The notes below the pieces were generated by a model. It worked only from the letters and a program-made list of their open reading frames with translations, was not told where the DNA came from and ran no database searches. 64,000 nt of DNA from positions 1 through 64,000 of the forward strand of contig WQBJ01000019.1 of assembly GCA_013032095.1 (NCBI GenBank), given 5' to 3'. Shown piece by piece: positions 1-7,344 of this stretch. A program made the translations under genes and the position numbers. This stretch comes from Ruegeria atlantica (GTDB taxonomy: Bacteria > Pseudomonadota > Alphaproteobacteria > Rhodobacterales > Rhodobacteraceae). Position 1 is the stretch's first letter; every line of letters starts with the position of its first letter.

Positions 1-14
1 GGTGAAGATTACTC

Positions 15-98
15 ATGATGTACACGGGTAGCTGCCACTGCGGGAACATTGCATTGGTTGTGTCGCTGATCCCAAGAAGGCCCAAGAAAAAAAGTTGA
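15..98 (+). pseudogene. GFA/CENP-V domain protein, 5' fragment
   Basis: A 27-codon reading frame begins MMYTGSCHCGNIAL and stops at a TGA. The GSCHCG motif is the first zinc-binding Cys pair of GFA (glutathione-dependent formaldehyde-activating-like) proteins and sits at their normal N-terminal position. Those proteins are usually 110-160 residues, so only the first fifth is present and the rest was replaced by the intron 3' flank. I see no downstream continuation. It is probably a remnant truncated by insertion or deletion. The match rests on one short motif. Confidence 0.5.
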
Positions 99-170
99 CG
101 AAATATGCCCACCTAAAGAAACCAGCGATAGGCGAGGTTCAAATGTACCTCTTGGCAGAGCTACCGTTCT

Positions 171-1999
171 GAACGGATGCCCAAACAGTATCCGACAACG
201 AGCATCCGGCTCTCATTGTTCAGCCATACCCGTGCAACAGTGGCCAGTGGGCGAACAGCCGGGGCTGGCGTTGCGCAATGCGCAGGAGCCAGTGCCGGGA
301 ACGCCGCTTGCGGCCACGCAAGGTTTATACTTTCCGGAGGCCCATCGCGCGAGATATTGCTCGATGTTCCGAAGGGTGGGATACAGAGCGGACGGGCAGA
401 ACCGACCGTAGTAGTTGATCCAGCCCCGGATGGACGCGTTGAACATCCGCGCCAGATCATCCAGAGCCTTGTCGCTGCGACGATGCAATGACCATCGGCG
501 AATGGTTCCCCGGATCGCCTTGAGCGCCTTCGGACTAGCAGCAGGACTGAAAGAAACGCCCAATGCCCCCGCCCTTCTTGCTCACCCGTCTCGGCCGGAA
601 TGTGAAGCCGAGAAAGTCGAACTTGTAGGTCGGGTAAGCGCCCCGTCGGCTCTCATCCATGCAATAGACAATTTTCGTCTTGTCAGGATGAAGCGTCAGC
701 CCGCAGTCCGTAAAACGCGCGTCCAGAGCTGCCCGAAGCGCCATCGCCTGATCCTCGCTCCTGCAGTGGCAGATCGCGTCGTCGGCATAACGTGCGAACG
801 GAATGCCCGGAAAGTTCCGGCACATCCACATGTCGAACGCATAGTGGAGAAAGAGGTTTGCCAGGAGAGGGCTGATCACCCCACCCTGCGGAGTTCCTCG
901 TTCTCTTTCGACGATACTTCCGTCCGGCATCTGCACCGGTGCCTTCAGCCATCTTTCGATGTACAAAAGCACCCATGGGCACTTGGTGTGCTTGCGCACC
1001 GCCCGCTTCAGAAGGTCCGGATCGATGCTGTCGAAGAAAGCCTTGATGTCGAGATCAAGAACCCAGTCGTAGCGCCAGCATCGCTGCCGCGCCACGCCGA
1101 CCGCATCAAGCGCCGATTAGCGAGGCCGGTATCCGTAAGAATCCGGATGGAAGCTGGGTTCCACTCGCGGTTCCAGATGATGTTTGACCACCATCTGAGC
1201 GATGCGATCCGCGACCGTGGGTATGCCCAGCGGCCGTGTCTTACCATCGCTCTTGGGGATATCGACCCGCCGTACCGGCGGCGGAAAGTAGCTACCCGAT
1301 GACAGCAGATTCCAGAGCTTGTAGAGATTGTTCGAAAGATCAGCCTCGAAGTCCGCAATCGTCTGGCCGTCAACGCCAGCCGCTCCCTGATTGGCTCTAA
1401 CCCGCTTGTATGCGTTCCATACCTCCCTTTTCGAAATAGCATATGGCTTTGCCCTATCCACGAAGATCCTCCCGTCGCCGGTTGTCCCCGCTCCAGAGCT
1501 GAACAACGCAACCCCTTCGCTCCAACCCCATTACAGGACCTTCATCACTACTACGGGTTGCTCCTCCCCTGTGCCCCGCATCGGTAATCTCGCCCTCACA
1601 GGGTCCGCCTGCTTGGGTTTCTCCCTTGTCATCGGGGCGACAGGTTCCCGCGGTCCACACGAAAGCCTGATCCAGAGTCACGCCGCCTTCATGCCGGATG
1701 CCATCTGGGCAGAAATCAGGTCGCCCCCCAGACTCGTCCCGGGTTAACGAATTCCCCCCGGTTTCGACATCATCTTGCACTTTTCGACACCTCATCAGCG
1801 GTTCGCTTACGCTCGTCTCTCTAGACCGTACCTGACGGGCTCGAAGCCCGCCTTTTCTACAACGCTCACCACAACGGCTCTTTACCGTCGCAGCTTGCAG
1901 TGGTTTGAAGCCTGCCCCTGACGGCCGGCTTCGAGGGGCCTACCCTCATCTTTCGTGCAGCTCGGCACCCGCATCAAATGCTGGTGCCTCGCGGCACAC
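171..1999 (-). mobile_element. Degenerate group II intron
   Basis: On the minus strand the element begins GTGTGCC at base 1999, a typical group II intron 5' end. It continues through a structured leader of about 490 nt to a reverse transcriptase frame. At the 3' side, GAGCCGGATGC (complement of 202-212) and GCATCCGTTC (complement of 171-180) can pair like the arms of domain V. The span is 42 nt instead of about 34 and no GAAA loop is seen, so this catalytic domain looks damaged. The exact 3' end and the 3' exon are not recognisable. The 5' exon is an IS6-type transposase gene. The element is almost certainly immobile. Confidence 0.75.
213..1506 (-). pseudogene. ltrA: Group II intron reverse transcriptase/maturase, broken
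   Basis: The frame encodes an LtrA-type intron protein (reverse transcriptase plus maturase). Visible blocks are KPYAISKREVWNAYKRV at the N-terminus, RPLGIPTVADRIAQM, FHPDSYGYRP, the catalytic FARYADDAICHC motif, FDFLGFTFRPRR, and the maturase block SDKALDDLARMFNASIRGWI. An in-frame TAA at 1117-1119 interrupts the frame directly after SYGYRPR. A frameshift near 550 separates the reverse transcriptase from the maturase part. A second frameshift near 325 splits the C-terminus, where WLLRIAQRQPRLFAHW continues in another frame. Three lesions make a functional full-length product very unlikely. Confidence 0.85.
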
Positions 2000-2249
2000 C
2001 TTCGTCCATGTGCCACTTGTCGTTCGGTCGCGGACGATCTCGACGGATGCAGCCTGCGAAATGCTGCCCAAACTGATTTACCCATAGCCGGATCGCTTCC
2101 CGGCTTACGATCACGCCCCGCACTGCCAACAGGTCCTCAACATCTGCCGTACTCAGTGCAAAGCGGTGGTACGCCCAGACTGCATAGGCAATAATCTCAC
2201 GAGGATAGCGGAACCCTTTCAGGCGCAGCATATTGGTCGGAATGTTCAT
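2000..2249 (-). pseudogene. IS6-family transposase, 5' fragment
   Basis: From an ATG at 2249 the frame encodes 83 residues of an IS6/IS26-like transposase: FRYPREIIAYAVWAYHRFAL, then DVEDLLAVRGVIVSREAI, then RPRPNDKWHMDE. The last D lies in the first catalytic DDE block. The frame then meets the group II intron 5' end after the first base of the next codon, where the family has V (DEVFI), so the intron entered the gene exactly there. The downstream DDE region is not found beyond the intron. No terminal inverted repeat of the IS is evident upstream to base 2434. Confidence 0.85.
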
Positions 2250-2434
2250 GACCCGTAGATAAACAAGTCAAGACAGACCAACAACTTGGCAATACCATCC
2301 CAACTTACCTTCAGCCAAATGGCGGATCCTGGCAGTTGACCGAGCGGGTGTGATCCATCATCCTGCCCCTTAATAGACTGGCCCGGCGCAGTTATTTTCA
2401 CGTTGCGGCCAAATATTTTAGCAAGGCCCGTAGC

Positions 2435-3640
2435 ATGCCCAATGGATCGCAGAAGCAATATGTGCTGGACACGCATCGTGTGCGCGACCCAGAGCACACG
2501 CTTGAGATCGTCAAACCGTTTCTGAAGGAAATGGGGATCTCCCGGATTGCAAACCTGACCGGGCTGGACCGGATCGGATTGCCGACGGTGATGGTTGCGC
2601 GGCCAAACTCTCGGTCGGTTGCGGTATCGCTGGGCAAAGGCCTGTCGTTGCGCGCAGCCGAAGCGTCCGGTGTGATGGAGGCCATTGAAGCCTGGCACGC
2701 CGAACGGGTGCAGCTACCCCAACGTCTCGCCAGATATGCCGAGCTTTCACAGGAAGCGGATGTGGTTGATGTCGCCGCGCTTCCGCGCGTGACTGGTGGG
2801 CGCTTTGACCCCCATGCAAATATGCTTTGGGTTCTGGGGCGCGATTTGAGTACGGATGTCCCGTGTTGGGTTCCTCTTGAAATGGTCGACACAGACTATA
2901 CCGCAGCTCCGGTTGGTGGCCAGAAGGCCTTTCCCCGATCAACCAACGGGTTGGCTTCCGGAAACAACTTGGCCGAGGCCAGCTGTCATGCCATCTGCGA
3001 ACTGATAGAAAGAGATGCGACTACGTTGTGGGGTCACCAACGGTCTTCACCACGCCTTGACCCAGACAGTGTTGATGATCCGCGTTGCCGCCAGGCCATC
3101 GAGATGATTGTCGCGGCTGGTCTGGAGCTTGGGTTGTGGGATACAACCTCGGATATAGGCATTGCATGTTTCCGATGCGTGATCTGCGAAGGTGGCGGGC
3201 AACCTGGCCATATCGGCATCGGCGACGGCTGCCATCCTGATCGGGCGATTGCCTTGCTCCGAGCCTTGACCGAGGCAGCACAAACGCGGCTGACCTATAT
3301 ATCGGGCGCGCGGGATGATCTGGACCCTGAGGAATTCACTGATCACGCCAAAGCTGTTCGAGCCCGCTATGTGCACAGCTTGATCGACGGAACTGAGGCC
3401 AGCAGTAACTTTGCCAACTGCCCGTCTCACGTGACCGGTTCTTTCGACGAAGATCTGGAGTTTCTGTTACAGCGGCTTGGCAGTGTAGGTATTTCGCAGG
3501 TGGTTACGGTGGATCTGTCGCGCGAGGAATTTGATATCGCGGTGGTTCGCGCGGTTATTGCGGGGCTTGAGGCGCCGCATGATGATCCGGACTACGTCCC
3601 CGGCCCCCGGGCGTTGAGCATTTCAGAGGGTCTGACATGA
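2435..3640 (+). CDS. ycaO: YcaO-domain protein, putative ATP-dependent peptide backbone modifier
   Basis: This 401-residue protein has the two glutamate-rich ATP/Mg-binding blocks of the YcaO fold: GVMEAIEAWHAE near residue 82 and NGLASGNNLAEASCHAICE followed by LIERDA near residues 170-200. YcaO proteins use ATP to activate backbone amides, giving azolines, amidines or, with a TfuA partner, thioamides. The C-terminus (YVPGPRALSISEGLT) lacks the PxPxP ending typical of azoline-forming members. The start has AAGG about 8 nt upstream. Its last four bases overlap the tfuA start (ATGA), so the two are translationally coupled. With TfuA and a repeat protein downstream, a role in modifying a ribosomal peptide or protein is likely but unproven. 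Confidence 0.85.
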   Translation: MPNGSQKQYVLDTHRVRDPEHTLEIVKPFLKEMGISRIANLTGLDRIGLPTVMVARPNSRSVAVSLGKGLSLRAAEASGVMEAIEAWHAERVQLPQRLARYAELSQEADVVDVAALPRVTGGRFDPHANMLWVLGRDLSTDVPCWVPLEMVDTDYTAAPVGGQKAFPRSTNGLASGNNLAEASCHAICELIERDATTLWGHQRSSPRLDPDSVDDPRCRQAIEMIVAAGLELGLWDTTSDIGIACFRCVICEGGGQPGHIGIGDGCHPDRAIALLRALTEAAQTRLTYISGARDDLDPEEFTDHAKAVRARYVHSLIDGTEASSNFANCPSHVTGSFDEDLEFLLQRLGSVGISQVVTVDLSREEFDIAVVRAVIAGLEAPHDDPDYVPGPRALSISEGLT

Positions 3641-4947
3641 CCGCCGTGGTTTTTGTGGGCCCGACCCTGTCACCTGAAGCTGTGTCCGATTGTCTGGAGG
3701 CCAAAATTCTGCCGCCCGTCCGACAGGGCGACGTGTATCGTGCCGTGCAGCAAAACCCAGATGCGATCGGCATCATTGATGGGTTTTTCGAAGGCGTGCC
3801 TTCGGTCTGGCACAAGGAGATCCTGTGGGCGATAGAGCAAGGTATTCCGGTATTTGGCAGTGCCAGCATGGGGGCGTTGCGCGCGGCCGAACTGGCCGAT
3901 TTCGGAATGATTGGCGTCGGTCGCATCTTTGAAGACTACCACAGCGGCGTTCTGCAGGATGATGACGAGGTAGCGGTTCTACACAGCCCGGCCGAACTGG
4001 GGTTTCAGCCGTTGAGCGAGCCGATGGTGTCGATCCGTGCGACAATCTCACAGGCCCAGAGCGATGGGGTTTTACCGCCGGACACCGCTACTGAGATGCT
4101 GCGCCATGCAAAGGCGATGAACTACCGCCAACGGATTTGGGCCGACATTCTCGGCGCTTTGGATGAACTGCCTGGAATGACGGCGTTCTCCGAATGGTTA
4201 CCCACTGGTCACATCGACGCCAAGGCCGAGGATGCTCGTGCAATGCTCGTGCAAATGTCCAACCATCTGGCCGAAGCTCCCCTGCCCCCATTGAACCCGG
4301 TGCGGACCGAACGCACTTTGATGTGGAAAGCCCTGCGGACGCGTGTGGATGCGGGTCAGCCAGCGTTCGATAGGTCTGTCTTGGACGAATTGCGACTGGA
4401 CCCTGAACTCTTTGCGCACATGAGGGAACGTGCGGTGCTGGCCCTGTTGTCCGGCGAGGATGCCCTCCGGCAGGGCCAAAGCCCTGCGCGCTCTGAATTG
4501 GTCAAACAAATGGAGGATCACAGGGCCAATGTGGGGCTGGCACGCCGATCTGACCTGATGGAGTGGATCGAAGCGAATGATCTGAACCCGGATAGCTATG
4601 AAAACATGCTGGCCGATGGAGCTCGGATTGAAGCCGCCGCTGCCTCGCGGGCCGGTCAACTGGATGCGCAATTGTTGTCTGAATTGCGCCGCTCGGATCA
4701 GTATATCGATTTACGAGATCGGGCGATCAGCAAGGCGCAGAGTGCTATCCCGGCAGGCGCTTCCGGGTCGGATCGTCTGCGTGTGCTGGTGTGGTATTTT
4801 GAATCCCGTCTTGACCAGGAGGTGCCCGATGATCTTGACTCCTATGCAAAGGCGCTTGGTTTGGCCGGGCGCGATGCGTTTTATGAACTAATAGAAGCTG
4901 AGTATTTGTATTGGCATGCAGGCACGGATGCCGGGGCCGCCGAGTAG
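3637..4947 (+). CDS. tfuA: TfuA-like protein, YcaO partner
   Basis: The first roughly 130 residues are a TfuA core: VVFVGPTLSPEAV at the N-terminus, DGFFEGVPSVWHKEI, and the diagnostic stretch GSASMGALRAAEL followed by GMIGVGRIFEDY. TfuA was first named in trifolitoxin biosynthesis. TfuA-YcaO pairs are known to install thioamides, as in methyl-coenzyme M reductase and thiovarsolin-type peptides, where TfuA is thought to help supply sulfur. The protein is 436 residues, and its C-terminal 300 residues are mostly helical, acidic sequence that I do not recognise. It overlaps ycaO by 4 bp. Assignment to the family is firm; the reaction is inferred from the pairing. Confidence 0.85.
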   Translation: MTAVVFVGPTLSPEAVSDCLEAKILPPVRQGDVYRAVQQNPDAIGIIDGFFEGVPSVWHKEILWAIEQGIPVFGSASMGALRAAELADFGMIGVGRIFEDYHSGVLQDDDEVAVLHSPAELGFQPLSEPMVSIRATISQAQSDGVLPPDTATEMLRHAKAMNYRQRIWADILGALDELPGMTAFSEWLPTGHIDAKAEDARAMLVQMSNHLAEAPLPPLNPVRTERTLMWKALRTRVDAGQPAFDRSVLDELRLDPELFAHMRERAVLALLSGEDALRQGQSPARSELVKQMEDHRANVGLARRSDLMEWIEANDLNPDSYENMLADGARIEAAAASRAGQLDAQLLSELRRSDQYIDLRDRAISKAQSAIPAGASGSDRLRVLVWYFESRLDQEVPDDLDSYAKALGLAGRDAFYELIEAEYLYWHAGTDAGAAE

Positions 4948-4989
4948 AGGCCGCTGGATTTGACCGGGCACGACATGGGAGGGCGTTGA

Positions 4990-6285
4990 GTGAACTACCC
5001 CGAACAGATCGAAGAGGAAGAGCCCGGAACGCGGTTTCTGCTATTCCCGCAGTCCCCTTTTCTGGAGCCAAACGCCAAACTGGAACTGGTCGAGGTTTCA
5101 GCGCCACAGGGCAGCATCGGCCCCGGGCCGTCGGGGCCGCGCATGTACACCGTCAACCCGGTGGGAAAAACCACCCCCTATGGTGCGATTGTGCCAGGTC
5201 CAAATGGTCCTGGCATGTACCTGCCCCCGTGGGACGGCTATATCCAACCACCCGCCATGCCGGATGAATTAGGCAACTTCATCCATATCGATCCATCCGA
5301 TCCCGCCTTTGAGGCGGCTCATTTGTTTGGATCAGCCCATTTCACAATGGATGTCTGGCAGGGATATTTCGACCGCCCGATCCCTTGGCACTTCGCGCGC
5401 GATTTTGACCGGCTGGAACTGTCGCTGCTGCCCAGTCTCGACAACGCACATATCGGCTGGGGCTTTTTGGAAACCGGCGGTACCTATGAGCACGGAGACG
5501 AATACCGCCCCTACAGCCTGAATTTCGACGTGGTCGCGCATGAGATCGGCCACGCCATCATCTACAGCGTTATCGGGATGCCTTCGGCTGGAGACGCTTC
5601 TGGCGAATATTACGGGTTTCATGAATCGGCCGCGGATCTGGTGGCTCTGCTGGCCTCGTTGCACTTTGGTTCTGTCGTAGACAAGTTGCTCGAGAACACG
5701 CGGGGCAACCTGTACACTTTCAACCGCCTGAGCCGTTTTGCCGAACTTTCGGACAATGCTCAAATTCGCATGTCGGCCAACGACCGGTCACTATCGGAAT
5801 TCTCAGCCGGGTGGTCCAGTGAGCACGCACTGTCCGAGCCTTTGACCGGCGCAATGTTCGATATTTTTGTTGATATTTATCACGAACGACTTTTGGTACA
5901 CGGGCTGATCTCGGCCGAGGACGAAGACTTGTCTGACCAGTTGGAAGACTCACCTAATTACAGTGAAGTGATGCAGGAGATTTTTGACAAGCGGTATGCC
6001 AAAAATCCCGAAGTTTTCCGCATCGCATTGCTTGAGGCGCGCGATTATCTTGGCACCTACTTGGCCGATGCTTGGGATCGGCTGGATGCGGATATGCTCA
6101 GCTATTTCGGGGTCGAAAAGGCCCTGCTAGCCGTAGATCAGGACATAACCGGCGGTGCTTTTAGGCGCATCATCGAGGGCAACTTCCGCATGCGCGACAT
6201 CGGATTGACAACCGCCGGTCCGCGCTTACCTGATGCAGATGAAGACAGCCATTCGCATTCGGTTCGCACGCAGGTACCGGACTGA
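4990..6285 (+). CDS. HExxH zinc metallopeptidase associated with YcaO-TfuA
   Basis: The start is GTG, chosen because a GGGAGGG Shine-Dalgarno lies just upstream. The 431-residue protein carries the zinc site FDVVAHEIGHAII near residue 185. About 25 residues later comes GFHESAADLVALL, which supplies the third ligand (Glu) as in thermolysin-like gluzincins. No signal peptide or membrane segment is evident, so it is probably cytoplasmic. The N-terminal 100 residues contain two related Gly/Pro motifs, GPSGPRMY and GPNGPGMY. It lies 42 bp after tfuA and before the repeat protein, which suggests a maturation protease that removes a leader or trims repeats. That role is inference; the protease class is visible. 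Confidence 0.75.
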   Translation: MNYPEQIEEEEPGTRFLLFPQSPFLEPNAKLELVEVSAPQGSIGPGPSGPRMYTVNPVGKTTPYGAIVPGPNGPGMYLPPWDGYIQPPAMPDELGNFIHIDPSDPAFEAAHLFGSAHFTMDVWQGYFDRPIPWHFARDFDRLELSLLPSLDNAHIGWGFLETGGTYEHGDEYRPYSLNFDVVAHEIGHAIIYSVIGMPSAGDASGEYYGFHESAADLVALLASLHFGSVVDKLLENTRGNLYTFNRLSRFAELSDNAQIRMSANDRSLSEFSAGWSSEHALSEPLTGAMFDIFVDIYHERLLVHGLISAEDEDLSDQLEDSPNYSEVMQEIFDKRYAKNPEVFRIALLEARDYLGTYLADAWDRLDADMLSYFGVEKALLAVDQDITGGAFRRIIEGNFRMRDIGLTTAGPRLPDADEDSHSHSVRTQVPD

Positions 6286-6353
6286 CACCAAAATCCTTTA
6301 TTTTGAAGCAGTTTTGTGGCATGCAATCAGGAAGAGATTATTGGAATTCATTT

Positions 6354-6380
6354 ACCCGAAATTCTTGCTCGGGTTTGTTT
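6354..6380 (+). terminator. Weak stem-loop between protease and repeat-protein genes
   Basis: ACCCGA (6354-6359) and TCGGGT (6369-6374) form a 6-bp stem followed by TTGTTT. It could be a partial terminator or a 3' end stabiliser that lets the last gene be expressed at a different level. The stem is short and the assignment is weak. Confidence 0.35.
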
Positions 6381-6435
6381 AAAGGGGGAGATAAGGGTTC
6401 TGACTCTGTCGATCCCGTAGTTGGGAGATAGCGAT

Positions 6436-7284
6436 ATGTCTGAGTCCTTGCTCAGTTTTTCTGAAGTGTTGTTGTTTGGAAGACCGCTAGATGACATTAG
6501 AATTGTTGTTCAAGACAAAGCTAAGGCTGCCACGACCAAGAATTTTGCCGACCTCAAGGGTAAAACGGTTGATAACGTAAAGCTGAAGGCCGGCGATAAA
6601 GTGCTTGTAAAAAACCAGAGCACCGATACAGAAAACGGACTCTACACCGTCGCCGACAACGCAGACAGTACTTGGTACAACAAAGCCCAATTCAAAAAAG
6701 GGACTGTCATTAGGGTCCGCAAAGGCAAAACTCAGGCCGGGTTCTGGAAGCAGACAGGTGATTTCAGCGCCAACCAACAAATCTTTGAAGAAACGGAAAA
6801 GCCTAGGCGTCGGGGGAGCAACAACCATCTTCAAAAGCAGTTGCAGGACGATGATGCGACGCTCGCCCGTATTTACGGGTTTGCATACGAAGGTACTTAT
6901 TACGAGTTGCCAGAGCCCACGGTGTTTCTAGTTCATGGAGAAGGAAAATCGGCAACTGAAAAAAACCTCCCGACTGGGCAAGGGGCACGAGCGCCCTTGG
7001 ACCCTTCGGTCACTGGTGTTGCGTCGGCCGATTACCAAATTTCAAACGATATTTTGGTTTGGGATTATGACAAGGCCGATTTCACGCTGCGCATGGACGT
7101 GATGACCGGTCAGTTTGAACAGGTTCTGCTGGATATCTATTTCGGCTTCGATAGCCCGGCGATTAGCGGTGCGAAAGTCTCGGGCGCCAAGATCAGTGGC
7201 GCAAAAGTCAGCGGTGCGAAAGTGAGCGGCGCGAAAGTGAGCGGCGCGAAGGTCAGCGGAGCCAAAGCACGCGGCAGCGATTGA
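6436..7284 (+). CDS. Candidate YcaO-TfuA substrate protein with C-terminal SGAK repeats
   Basis: The start is the ATG preceded by GGGAGA at 7-8 nt; a TTG 15 bases earlier is less likely. The 282-residue product has three parts. Residues 1-20 (MSESLLSFSEVLLFGRPLDD) form a short hydrophobic/acidic head that could serve as a recognition leader. Residues of about 20-115 resemble the small domain repeated in phage tail-fibre proteins, with AGDKVLVKNQ and ENGLYTV. Residues 244-278 are seven pentapeptides SGAKV/I/A, then RGSD. Lys-rich, AAA-heavy codon use and lower GC than neighbours suggest acquisition. I do not recognise the whole protein as a named family. Its place at the end of a YcaO-TfuA-protease operon suggests it is the modified substrate. 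Alternatively, AKVSG can be read as a short pentapeptide-repeat helix, and the protein could be structural. Confidence 0.6.
   Translation: MSESLLSFSEVLLFGRPLDDIRIVVQDKAKAATTKNFADLKGKTVDNVKLKAGDKVLVKNQSTDTENGLYTVADNADSTWYNKAQFKKGTVIRVRKGKTQAGFWKQTGDFSANQQIFEETEKPRRRGSNNHLQKQLQDDDATLARIYGFAYEGTYYELPEPTVFLVHGEGKSATEKNLPTGQGARAPLDPSVTGVASADYQISNDILVWDYDKADFTLRMDVMTGQFEQVLLDIYFGFDSPAISGAKVSGAKISGAKVSGAKVSGAKVSGAKVSGAKARGSD
7165..7269 (+). repeat. Seven 15-bp tandem repeats encoding SGAK(V/I/A)
   Basis: Seven in-frame 15-bp units encode SGAKV, SGAKI, SGAKV four times and SGAKA. The nucleotide units differ at synonymous third positions (agc/tcg/agt; ggt/ggc/gga), so the amino-acid repeat is conserved beyond simple recent slippage. 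The array sits 12 bases before the stop codon. Confidence 0.95.
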
Positions 7285-7309
7285 GTCCAACCATCAATCC
7301 AACAAAAAC

Positions 7310-7335
7310 GGGCGCGTCCGACACGCGCCCTTTTT
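7310..7335. terminator. Bidirectional intrinsic terminator
   Basis: GGGCGCGT (7310-7317) pairs with ACGCGCCC (7323-7330) across a 5-nt loop. TTTTT follows, with AAAAA on the other side. It closes the YcaO-TfuA operon and also serves the convergent cyclase gene. Confidence 0.9.
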
Positions 7336-7344
7336 CGTGAGTGC

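Noticed and set aside
415-1302. 295-codon plus-strand frame opposite the intron reverse transcriptase
   Set aside because: The minus strand carries clear reverse transcriptase and maturase motifs; the plus frame has none.
2250-2434. IS6 terminal inverted repeat or promoter of the YcaO operon
   Set aside because: I searched the 185-bp spacer and found neither a credible IS end nor a convincing -35/-10 pair.
7165-7269. CRISPR-like array or non-coding satellite
   Set aside because: The 15-bp units are contiguous without spacers, stay in frame and end just before the stop codon, so they are a coding repeat.
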